A stretch of DNA of 7,000 nucleotides from the NCBI GenBank assembly GCA_025936595.1, contig JAICTB010000116.1:1-7000 (forward strand), read 5' to 3'. Below the pieces are notes generated by a model. It did no database searches and was not told the origin of the DNA. It saw only the letters and a list, made by a program, of their open reading frames with translations. The position numbers and the translations under genes are program-made. Positions 1-6,183 of this stretch are shown piece by piece; position 1 is the stretch's first letter, and every line of letters starts with the position of its first letter. The stretch is from Thermoleophilia bacterium (GTDB lineage Bacteria; Actinomycetota; Thermoleophilia; Gaiellales; Gaiellaceae).

Positions 1-382
1 CGGGGTGGTGTTCGCACTGTCGCAGCTCCGCGGCCGCACCGGTCACCCGCCGGGGATGTTCCTGTTCGGATTCCTGCCGGTGCTGATCGTCGCCGGCTGG
101 GTGGTGCTCGGGATGCAGCCGCACTCGAACTGGTTCCGCGCGCACGTTCTTGCGTGGTCGGGCGACATGCACATCCGCGACGTCGTGCACGACCTCGGCA
201 CGTGGCTCGGCGTGCTCGCGTTCGGGATCGGCTACACGCTCGGCGCCGTGCTCGAACCGGCCCCGAGGCGGCGTGCCGTCGTTCCGCCGGCTGCCACACA
301 CGACCGTGTTGCAGCGGACGAGCCGGTCGCCGCCGAGCGCCGCGAGGTCAGGCCGGTCGACGAACGAGCGCCGGTTCGGTAA
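1..382 (+). CDS. Small membrane protein, 3' part (5' end outside the window)
   Basis: The reading frame is open at the left edge and stops with TAA at 380-382. The first GTG codons (5-10) are internal candidates, but the true start probably lies upstream. Counting from the GTG at 5, two hydrophobic stretches are visible, about residues 19-37 (rich in F, L, V, G) and 64-83. They are joined by a polar loop containing W, H and D residues. A charged, Ala/Arg/Glu/Pro-rich tail of about 40 residues follows and is probably cytoplasmic and disordered. I do not recognise the family, so no function is assigned. The gene converges on the thioredoxin-domain gene and overlaps its 3' end by 35 bp (348-382). 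The overlapped part encodes only the low-complexity tail. The membrane segments support a real gene; the exact C-terminus is less certain. Confidence 0.6.
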   Translation, partial: GVVFALSQLRGRTGHPPGMFLFGFLPVLIVAGWVVLGMQPHSNWFRAHVLAWSGDMHIRDVVHDLGTWLGVLAFGIGYTLGAVLEPAPRRRAVVPPAATHDRVAADEPVAAERREVRPVDERAPVR

Positions 383-2219
383 CAGGCAGGCCGCACACGA
401 AGGACTCACAGAGGTAGACGGCAGTCCGGCCGTCTACCTCCGTCCGTCCGGCGAGCAGCGGCACGTCCTGGGACGGGCCGAAGGCGATCACGTCCGTCGG
501 CGCGGCGAGGTCGAGCGCCGCGCGCGCGACCGGCGCTTCCGGATCGCCCACGATCGCGATCTCGCGACGCGGCGCGAGGTGCTGGTCGAGCGCGACGAGC
601 AGCCATCCGAGTGCCGACGGAGCGCGCATCAGCGCGTCGCGCGCGAGCCGCAGGACCCCCACTCCCCGCCGCTCGAGCTCGTCGTCGCCCCAGATGCGCG
701 CCAGCCGGAGCAGCACGTAGGCGAGCATCGCGTTGCCGCTCGGCGTCGGGTGGTCGTCGAGCTCCTTCTTGCGGGCGAGGAGGGGTTCGGCGTCGCGCGG
801 CGTCTGGAAGAAGCCGCCGGCGTCGTCGTCGGCGAAGAGGTCGACGGCGAGCGTCGCGAGGCGATGTGCCTCGAGCAGGAAGCGCGCGTCGCCGGTCGCG
901 ACGTGCAGCTCGGCGAGACCGTACGCGACGTCGGCGTAGTCCTCGAGGTAGCCGGTGCCCTTCGCGACGCCGTCGCGCCACGTGCGGTGGAGGCGGCCGT
1001 CCGGCGTCGAGAGCGGGCCGAGCAGGAACTCGGCGAGCCCGACCGCCGGCTCCATGCGCCCGCCCTGCGCGAGAGCTGCAAGCAGCAGCCCGTTCCACGA
1101 CGCAATCGCCTTGTCGTCCCGCAGCGGCTGCGGCCGTTGCGCGCGCTGCGCGAGGAGCGTGCGACGCGTCTCCTCGTCGAGCTCGCCGCGCAGCACGAAG
1201 CGGCCGTGCTCGAAGGGCTCGAAGAGCTCCTCCGGCGCACCCTCGCCCGGCGCCCACGTGAACGTCAGCCCCTCCACGCCGTCGGTGTCGGCGTCCTGGG
1301 CCGACGCGAAGCCGCCGCCTTCGAGCGCGAGCTCGCGCAGCACGTAGTCGAGCGTCAGGTCCGCGACGCGCCGGTAGCGCTCCTCGCCGAACCGCCGGGC
1401 GGCGTGCAGGTACGCCGACGCGAGCAGCGCGTTGTCGTACAGCATCTTCTCGAAATGCGGGACGAGCCAGCGCTCGTCGACCGAATAGCGGTGGAACCCG
1501 CCGCCGACGACGTCCCACATCCCGCCGAGCGCCATCGAGTCGAGAGTGCGGCGCGTCAGCTCCTCGTCGCCGCGGCGGAGCAGAAACTCGAGCACGGGCG
1601 CCGGCGGGAACTTCGGCGCCCGTCCCCAGCCGCCCCAGCGCTGATCGAAGCCGTTTCGCAGCGCACGCTGCGCGGCAGCGAGCAGGTCCTCCGTCAGTGG
1701 CTCGTTCGAGGCAGCGATCAGCGCGCCCGCGCGAATGTGCTCCGAGAGGCGCGCGCCCGAGCGCTCGACGTCGCCACGCTGCTCGCGCCAGGCCTCCGCG
1801 ACCGAAAGCAGCACCTGCTTGAACGACGGCAGCCCGTGACGCGGCTCCGGCGGGAAATAGGTGCCGCCGAAGAACGGCTCGCCGTCCGGCGTCAAAAAGA
1901 CGGTCATCGGCCAGCCGCCCTGTCCGGTCAGCGCGACGACCGCGTCCATGTAGATCGCGTCGAGATCGGGGCGCTCCTCGCGGTCGACCTTGATCGAGAC
2001 GAAATGCTCGTTCATGACGCGCGCGGTCAGCTCGTCCTCGAACGACTCGCGCTCCATCACGTGGCACCAGTGGCAGGCCGCGTATCCGATCGAGAGCAGG
2101 ATCGGCCGGTCCTCGGCGCGCGCGCGACCGAGTGCCTCGTCGCTCCACGGGTACCAGTCGACGGGGTTCGCGGCGTGCTGCTGCAGGTAGGGGGATGTCT
2201 CGTGCGCGAGGCGGTTCAC
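348..2219 (-). CDS. yyaL: Thioredoxin-domain protein of the YyaL / SSP411 (DUF255) family
   Basis: The product is 623 aa. The N-terminus carries the family signature SPYLQQHAANPVDWYPW (residues 9-25), then a thioredoxin-like fold with a CHWC motif at 49-52 and the GWPMTVFLTPDG segment at about 102-113 that contains the cis-proline. The rest, from about residue 200, is the helical part expected to form an (alpha/alpha)6 barrel like that of sugar epimerases and glycosidases; HFEKMLYDNALL and DADTDGVEG are recognisable family segments. Family members are usually 650-700 aa, so this one is slightly compact but complete at both ends. The molecular function of the family is not established; a redox or sugar-related role is inference from the fold. 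The frame is open far upstream, so the start rests on the conserved N-terminus and on the GTG at 2219, which overlaps the DedA stop codon by 4 bp (GTGA), a typical translational-coupling arrangement. It is the last gene of the minus-strand run. Confidence 0.93.
   Translation of the reverse strand: MNRLAHETSPYLQQHAANPVDWYPWSDEALGRARAEDRPILLSIGYAACHWCHVMERESFEDELTARVMNEHFVSIKVDREERPDLDAIYMDAVVALTGQGGWPMTVFLTPDGEPFFGGTYFPPEPRHGLPSFKQVLLSVAEAWREQRGDVERSGARLSEHIRAGALIAASNEPLTEDLLAAAQRALRNGFDQRWGGWGRAPKFPPAPVLEFLLRRGDEELTRRTLDSMALGGMWDVVGGGFHRYSVDERWLVPHFEKMLYDNALLASAYLHAARRFGEERYRRVADLTLDYVLRELALEGGGFASAQDADTDGVEGLTFTWAPGEGAPEELFEPFEHGRFVLRGELDEETRRTLLAQRAQRPQPLRDDKAIASWNGLLLAALAQGGRMEPAVGLAEFLLGPLSTPDGRLHRTWRDGVAKGTGYLEDYADVAYGLAELHVATGDARFLLEAHRLATLAVDLFADDDAGGFFQTPRDAEPLLARKKELDDHPTPSGNAMLAYVLLRLARIWGDDELERRGVGVLRLARDALMRAPSALGWLLVALDQHLAPRREIAIVGDPEAPVARAALDLAAPTDVIAFGPSQDVPLLAGRTEVDGRTAVYLCESFVCGLPVTEPALVRRPA
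411..440. repeat. Perfect 12-bp inverted repeat inside the 3' end of yyaL
   Basis: GAGGTAGACGGC (411-422) is exactly complementary to GCCGTCTACCTC (429-440), leaving a 6-nt loop. It lies within the coding sequence for EVDGRTAVYL near the yyaL C-terminus. It also lies 28 bp beyond the stop codon of the convergent plus-strand gene. No T-tract follows on either strand. It could act as a U-less terminator for the incoming plus-strand transcript, or it may only reflect codon constraints. Confidence 0.6.
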
Positions 2220-2797
2220 GTGCGCAGCCTCCGAATGCCTTCGACGCACAACGTGAAGAGGCCCGCGAGCGCGAACGCGACCAGGAGCGCGACCCAGGCG
2301 TGATCGGAGAAGAAGTGCCCGCCGAGGTAGCCGAGGAGCGAGGCATAGGCCGCCCACGAGACGGCCGCGATCGCGTCGAACGCGAGGAACTTCGGGTACG
2401 AGTAGTGCGTGATGCCGCCGGTGAACGTTGCCGCCGTGCGGCCGCCGGGGACGTAGCGCGCGACGACGAGCACGAGCCCGCCACGCTCGTCGAACTGGCC
2501 GCGCGCCCAGTCGAGCGCCTTCGTCGATCGCCTGCCGCTCAGGAATCGCTCCTGTGCCGGGCGGCCGACGAAGCGGCCGAGCGCGTAGGAGATGTTGTCG
2601 CCGCAGAACGCGCCGAGCGCGCCGGCGGCGATCACCCACGGGAGGGAGAGCTTGCCGACGACGCAGAGCAGGCCCGCCGTGATCAGGGCGGCTTCGCTCG
2701 GGAGCACGGGCAGCACGGCGTCGCCGAGGGCGAGCGCCCAGACGATCGCGTACGCCTCGGGCGGGCGCGAGAGCAGGTGGAACGCCGAGTCGAACAC
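2216..2797 (-). CDS. DedA / SNARE-associated (VTT domain) family membrane protein
   Basis: The product is 193 aa, typical for a short DedA protein. It is an integral membrane protein of the family that includes undecaprenyl-phosphate and phospholipid flippases and is linked to envelope homeostasis. Visible family features are a PVLPSEAALITAG re-entrant segment (30-42) with conserved P and E, GDNISYALGRFVG (66-78), and the arginine motif ARYVPGGRT (113-121) followed by a TGG turn; hydrophobic helices cover the C-terminal third. The frame stays open upstream, antisense-like through the lyase gene, so the start is a judgement. GTG at 2797 lies 10 bp after the lyase stop and gives the expected length. 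There is no clear Shine-Dalgarno sequence, so initiation probably depends on coupling to the lyase gene. The stop overlaps the yyaL start. The exact lipid substrate cannot be read from the sequence. Confidence 0.9.
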   Translation of the reverse strand: MFDSAFHLLSRPPEAYAIVWALALGDAVLPVLPSEAALITAGLLCVVGKLSLPWVIAAGALGAFCGDNISYALGRFVGRPAQERFLSGRRSTKALDWARGQFDERGGLVLVVARYVPGGRTAATFTGGITHYSYPKFLAFDAIAAVSWAAYASLLGYLGGHFFSDHAWVALLVAFALAGLFTLCVEGIRRLRT

Positions 2798-2807
2798 AGG
2801 GTGATGA

Positions 2808-3671
2808 TTACGGCCAGCGCGCGGCGCGGTGGAGGTAGCCCTCGAGCGGACGCCCGAGCAGGCGCTCCAGCCACTGCGCGACCCCGACGAGCGCGTCGAC
2901 GTCGACGCCGGTGCGGACGCCGTCGCGCTCGAGCTGCCAGACGAGGTCCTCGGTTGCGACGTTGCCCGTCGCGTGCGGCGAGAACGGGCAGCCGCCGAGC
3001 CCGCCGACGGAGGCGTCGAGCACGGTCGCCCCGCCTTCGAGCGCGCCCCACGCCGAGGCGTACCCGGTGTTGCGCGTGTTGTGCAGGTGGGCGCCGACGG
3101 GCTTGCCGAGGATCGACACTCGCTCGACGAGCCGCCGGACGCGCCGGGGCGTCGAGACGCCGATCGTGTCGGCGAGGACGAGCTCGTCCGCCCCATCGAG
3201 GCGCTCGCACAACGCGGCCACGGCCGCGGGGTCGACCTCGCCCTCGAAGGGGCAGCCCCACGCGCACGAGACGGTGACCGTGGCGGGCACCGTCGCGGCG
3301 GCGAGGATCGCGCGCACGCGCTCGATCGCTTCGTCGAGCGACACGTTGCCGTTGCGCTCGTTGAATGTCTCCGTCGCCGCGAGCGTGCAGTTGACGCGGT
3401 CGAGGCCGGTCTGCGCGAACCGCTCATAACCGCGCTCGTTCAGCACGAGCCCGGAGAGCTGCGCGCCGCCGCGCACCGCGGCCGCGGCGACCTCCTCCGC
3501 CCCGCCCATCTGCGGCACGCGCTCGTCGCGTACGAAGGAGACCGCCTCGATGCGCGGGAGCCGCGCCGCCGCAAGCCGTGAGACGAGCTCGGCGCGAGCG
3601 GCGGCCGGCAGCGTCTCCGGCTCGTTCTGCAGGCCGTCGCGCGGTCCGACGTCGCAGACGGTGAGGTCCAT
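2808..3671 (-). CDS. Hydroxymethylglutaryl-CoA lyase family protein (DRE-TIM barrel)
   Basis: The product is 287 aa, close to bacterial HMG-CoA lyases (about 300 aa), which cleave HMG-CoA to acetyl-CoA and acetoacetate in leucine breakdown. Visible catalytic elements are GPRDGLQNE (9-17, with R11 and the metal ligand D12), E42 in IEAVSFV, the metal-binding pair H195/H197, the signature GLGGCPF with candidate catalytic C228, and N237 in GNVATEDLVW. The segment after the histidines reads HLHNTRNTGYASA, where classical enzymes have H-x-HDTYGQA; this marks a divergent subgroup, so the acyl-CoA substrate could differ (for example another 3-hydroxy-3-methyl acyl-CoA). No other leucine-degradation gene is in the window. 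ATG at 3671 is 2 bp after the EamA stop, with no strong Shine-Dalgarno sequence, so translation is probably coupled. I am confident of the family and less so of the substrate. Confidence 0.92.
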   Translation of the reverse strand: MDLTVCDVGPRDGLQNEPETLPAAARAELVSRLAAARLPRIEAVSFVRDERVPQMGGAEEVAAAAVRGGAQLSGLVLNERGYERFAQTGLDRVNCTLAATETFNERNGNVSLDEAIERVRAILAAATVPATVTVSCAWGCPFEGEVDPAAVAALCERLDGADELVLADTIGVSTPRRVRRLVERVSILGKPVGAHLHNTRNTGYASAWGALEGGATVLDASVGGLGGCPFSPHATGNVATEDLVWQLERDGVRTGVDVDALVGVAQWLERLLGRPLEGYLHRAARWP

Positions 3672-3673
3672 CG

Positions 3674-4609
3674 CTACGCGGTCGCGGGGACCGGAGCCGG
3701 CGCGAGCTCGACCGTGTCCCGCGGGCGGGCGGGCAGCAGCACGACGACGAGCGAGGTGACGCCGACGCCGACCCACTGCGTCGAGGTGAGCGTGGCGCCG
3801 AAGGCGAGATACCCGATGATCGCAGCGGTCACGGGGAACGCGAGCTCGGCGAGGGTGGCGGCGACGGCGGGCGTGCTGCGCAGGCCGTAGTAGTAGAGCC
3901 CGAGCGCGATCGCGCCGGTGACGAGCGCGAGGATTGCGATCCAGAGCGAATCGTGGGCGGAGGCGAATGCGGGGCCGCCGAGCACGAGCAGCGCAATGCC
4001 GCTCGCCGGGAGGCCGAAAGCGAACCGCAGGGTCGTCACGTGCTGGAACGCGAGCAGGCGCGTCAGGTAGCGGCCGAGCACCGTGCCGAACGCCCACAGG
4101 ACGGCCGCGGTGAGCGCGTAGAGCGCCGGCAGCAGGGTGCTGTGCAGGCCGCCGAGGCTCGTCGGGCTCGGGAAGGCCATCAGCCAGGTGCCGACGAGCG
4201 CGCTCGCGAGGTACCAGGCGAATCGGTGCCGCGGGCGCTCACCGAGGACGAGCCGCGCGCCGAGCACGGCTACGAGCGGCTGCACCTTCTGCAGCACGAC
4301 CGGCGTCACCGGGTCTCCGTCGACGAACGCCTGCGTGAACAGGATCGTCGCGATCGCCGACGCGCCCGCACCGATCGCGACCGCGGCGAGCACGGCGCGC
4401 CAGCCGACACGCCGCACCGCGAGCAGCGCCGGCACGAGGAGCGGCAGCGTGATCGCGACGAGCACGAGATGCTCGCCGAACACGATCGTCGCGACGCTCG
4501 TCGAGTGCGCGAGTGGGCGCCGGAAAAGGGCGTCCGTACCCCAGAGCGCAGCCGCGACCGCGACGAGCGTGATCCCGGTCGATCTCCGCATGGCGGTCAG
4601 GGTAGTCAC
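3674..4609 (-). CDS. EamA / DMT-superfamily transporter (drug/metabolite exporter type)
   Basis: The product is 311 aa with about ten hydrophobic helices in two tandem EamA halves (about residues 10-145 and 160-295), the usual length and layout of this inner-membrane family. The first helix has the family-typical ALWGTDALFRRP, the first half ends in a QKVQPLVAVLGARLVLGE segment, and the second half has the matching ELAFPVTAAIIGYLAFG segment. A short Ala/Pro/Val tail closes the protein. Members export amino acids, metabolites or drugs; the substrate cannot be told here. GTG at 4609 is preferred over the in-frame ATG at 4591, because a GAGG about 8 nt upstream fits a ribosome site and the gap to the preceding stop is only 10 bp. 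The gene sits inside the tight minus-strand run, between the PPOX and lyase genes. Confidence 0.92.
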   Translation of the reverse strand: MTTLTAMRRSTGITLVAVAAALWGTDALFRRPLAHSTSVATIVFGEHLVLVAITLPLLVPALLAVRRVGWRAVLAAVAIGAGASAIATILFTQAFVDGDPVTPVVLQKVQPLVAVLGARLVLGERPRHRFAWYLASALVGTWLMAFPSPTSLGGLHSTLLPALYALTAAVLWAFGTVLGRYLTRLLAFQHVTTLRFAFGLPASGIALLVLGGPAFASAHDSLWIAILALVTGAIALGLYYYGLRSTPAVAATLAELAFPVTAAIIGYLAFGATLTSTQWVGVGVTSLVVVLLPARPRDTVELAPAPVPATA

Positions 4610-4619
4610 GCCCGGGGCC

Positions 4620-5012
4620 TCACCCGTCGATGCCGTGGTCGAGAACGCGCTCCGGCGCGATGCGCACGATCACGCGGTCGAGCGGCGTGTGGAACGGCTT
4701 CCCATCGTAGCGCTGCGAGAGCTCCTCGATGTGGTCGCCCGCGCCCTCCTCGTCCAGCTCGACCGCGCCCTCCACTTCGAAGTAGCGGTACGGGTCGTCG
4801 TTGTCCCACACGCTGATCGAGACGCGAGGGTTGCGACGGAGATTCCTGCCCTTCGCGCGCTTGTTCGTCGTGTTGAAGACGACGTTCTCGCCGTCCCAGT
4901 CGACCCAGACGACGCTCGTCTGCGGCCGGCCGTCTCCGCCGACGGTGCCAACAACGCCGAAATGCTTTCCCGCACGGAGCATCTCCACCTGCTTCTCCGA
5001 CACCTGCGCCAT
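4620..5012 (-). CDS. PPOX-class F420-dependent protein (pyridoxamine 5'-phosphate oxidase-like split barrel)
   Basis: The product is 130 aa, the usual size for the single-domain FDOR-B/Rv1155-like group. It has the split beta-barrel pattern of this family: FGVVGTVGGDGRPQTSVVWV (18-37), then a basic cofactor-phosphate-binding stretch NKRAKGRNLRRNPRVSISV (50-68), then DPYRYFEVEG (73-82) and RYDG. The close match of NLRRNPRVS plus PYRYFEVEG to the F420 group, rather than to classical PdxH, is why I call an F420 cofactor; FMN or biliverdin-type binding remains possible. The likely role is a cytoplasmic F420H2-dependent reductase of unknown substrate. ATG at 5012 is preceded by AGAGAGG with 6 nt spacing, a good Shine-Dalgarno sequence. 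It is the first gene of the tightly packed group after an 83-bp gap, and so could have its own promoter. Confidence 0.9.
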   Translation of the reverse strand: MAQVSEKQVEMLRAGKHFGVVGTVGGDGRPQTSVVWVDWDGENVVFNTTNKRAKGRNLRRNPRVSISVWDNDDPYRYFEVEGAVELDEEGAGDHIEELSQRYDGKPFHTPLDRVIVRIAPERVLDHGIDG

Positions 5013-5095
5013 GTCGCACCTCTCTCTGTGAGTTCTCGTGTTCTCGTTGGAACGCGCAAGCGATCGTTCTTCATCCGCGGCGGGTGCGTGTCGCC
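5013..5095. other. 83-bp intergenic gap between the BMP lipoprotein and PPOX genes
   Basis: This is the only sizeable gap within the minus-strand run. I see the PPOX ribosome site at its downstream end, but no convincing rho-independent terminator and no clear -35/-10 pair. Whether transcription stops and restarts here cannot be decided from the sequence. Confidence 0.4.
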
Positions 5096-6145
5096 TTACT
5101 TGACGATCGTCGGGATGTTCTTGATCTTGCCGGCGGCGATCTGCTGCTTCACGGCGGCCACCTTCGCGGCGATGCCGGCAGGCGCCTTCGGGGAGAACTT
5201 GCCGATCCCGACGCCGTCCACATCGAGCCCGTAGACGGCATCCGTGCCTCCCTTGAAGTTGCCGGCCTTCGCCGACTTGATCGAGTCGAACACGGAGGTG
5301 TCGACGCGCTTCAGCGCCGAGGTCAGCACGTAGTTGCCGAGATAGCCCTGGTCGGCGTCGACGCCGACGCCCCAGACGCCCTTCTCCTTCGCCGCGTCGA
5401 GCGCGCCGAGGCCGCAGCCGCCCGCAACCTGGAAGACGACGACGGAGCCCTGCGCGATCTGGTTCAGCGCGACCTCCTTGCACTTCGCCTGGTTCTCGAA
5501 GTCCTGCGAGTAGCCGTTGACGGTGGTCACGCCCGGGAACGCCGCCTTCGCGCCGGCCTGGTAGCCGGCGATGTAGCGGTCGACCGGAGGCTGCTTCATG
5601 CCGCCGACCGACGAGACGACCTTCCCGCCGCGCTGCTTCGCGGCGAGGCCCGCGGCATAGCCGGCCAGGTAGCCCGCCTCCTGCTCCTTGAAGAGGAGGC
5701 CCTCGACGTTCTTCAGGCCGCCCTCGTCGGCGTTCGCAACGTCGACGATCGCGAAATGCGACTTCGGGAACTGCTTCGCCACGGCCTGCATCGCCTGGAT
5801 CTCGGTGAAGCCGACGCCGATCACGAGGTTGTAGCCCTGCCGCGCGAGCGCGCTCAGGTTCGGGATGTAGTCCGCGGGCGACTGCGCCTGCACGACGCGG
5901 GTCTCGACGCCGAGCTCGCGCCCGGCGCGCTGAAGGCCCAGGTAGGCGAGGTGGTTGAAGCTGCGGTCGTTCAGCCCGCCGGTGTCGGTCGAGAGACCGA
6001 CCTTGAACGACGAGCCAGAGGACGGCGCAGTCGTCGTCGCCGGGGCGGTCGTCGAGGGCGCCGCGTTCTTCTTCTTCGAGCCGCAGCCGGCGGCGACGAG
6101 CGCGAGCGCTGCGAGGAGCAGGACGAACGGGATCAGCCTCTTCAT
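5096..6145 (-). CDS. BMP-family (PnrA/TmpC-like) substrate-binding lipoprotein of a nucleoside-type ABC transporter
   Basis: The product is 349 aa. The N-terminus is a lipoprotein signal: MKRLIP, a Leu/Ala hydrophobic core, then LVAAGC with lipidation Cys21. A low-complexity linker rich in Ala, Thr, Pro and Ser (about 23-46) would tether the binding domain to the membrane. The mature part starts FKVGLSTDTGGLNDRSFN (47-64), the BMP-family ligand-binding start. Further along are VIGVGFTE, VDVANADEGGLKNVEGLLFKEQEAGYLAG and GVGVDADQGYLGNYVLTSALKR, all typical of this periplasmic-binding type 1 fold. Characterised relatives bind purine or other nucleosides; the ligand here is inferred. The usual ATPase and two permease genes are absent on the 3' side and cannot be immediately 5', where a divergent regulator lies, so this is an orphan binding protein. 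ATG at 6145 has GGAGG 4 nt upstream, which is slightly close. Confidence 0.95.
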   Translation of the reverse strand: MKRLIPFVLLLAALALVAAGCGSKKKNAAPSTTAPATTTAPSSGSSFKVGLSTDTGGLNDRSFNHLAYLGLQRAGRELGVETRVVQAQSPADYIPNLSALARQGYNLVIGVGFTEIQAMQAVAKQFPKSHFAIVDVANADEGGLKNVEGLLFKEQEAGYLAGYAAGLAAKQRGGKVVSSVGGMKQPPVDRYIAGYQAGAKAAFPGVTTVNGYSQDFENQAKCKEVALNQIAQGSVVVFQVAGGCGLGALDAAKEKGVWGVGVDADQGYLGNYVLTSALKRVDTSVFDSIKSAKAGNFKGGTDAVYGLDVDGVGIGKFSPKAPAGIAAKVAAVKQQIAAGKIKNIPTIVK

Positions 6146-6149
6146 GGGC

Positions 6150-6159
6150 CCTCCGGAGG
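6150..6159. promoter_or_regulatory. Perfect palindrome CCTCCGGAGG carrying a Shine-Dalgarno core on both strands
   Basis: The ten bases read identically on both strands, so a GGAGG core faces each direction. On the minus strand it serves as ribosome site for the BMP lipoprotein (4 nt before ATG). On the plus strand GGAGG ends 24 nt before the regulator GTG, too far for normal use. As RNA it could also form a small hairpin that hides the lipoprotein ribosome site. Confidence 0.5.
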
Positions 6160-6181
6160 TTTTAGACTCTGGGACGAAAAC
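6159..6181. promoter_or_regulatory. Candidate operator: 23-bp imperfect palindrome between divergent genes
   Basis: GTTTT (6159-6163) is mirrored by AAAAC (6177-6181) around a centre at T6170. The inner pairs G6165/C6175, C6167/G6173 and C6169/G6171 also match, giving 8 of 11 complementary pairs. It is the only A/T-rich patch in the gap and lies 2 nt before the regulator start and 13 nt before the lipoprotein start. Size and symmetry fit a site for a dimeric winged-helix regulator such as the adjacent NrtR-type protein. Weak -10-like hexamers (TAGACT on plus, TCTAAA on minus) fall inside it. Function is inferred. Confidence 0.45.
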
Positions 6182-6183
6182 CG

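Noticed and set aside
150..2303. Long plus-strand open frame (717 codons) antisense to yyaL
   Set aside because: The translation is Arg/Glu/Ala-rich with no recognisable domain, while the minus strand encodes a complete conserved protein. Long antisense frames are expected at this G+C content.
2132..3277. Plus-strand open frame of 381 codons across DedA and lyase genes
   Set aside because: Arg-rich low-complexity translation opposite two well-conserved minus-strand genes; a high-GC artefact.
5013..5095. Terminator or promoter between the BMP lipoprotein and PPOX genes
   Set aside because: Only short, poor inverted matches (around AACG/CGTT) and no convincing -35/-10 pair were seen, so neither is claimed.
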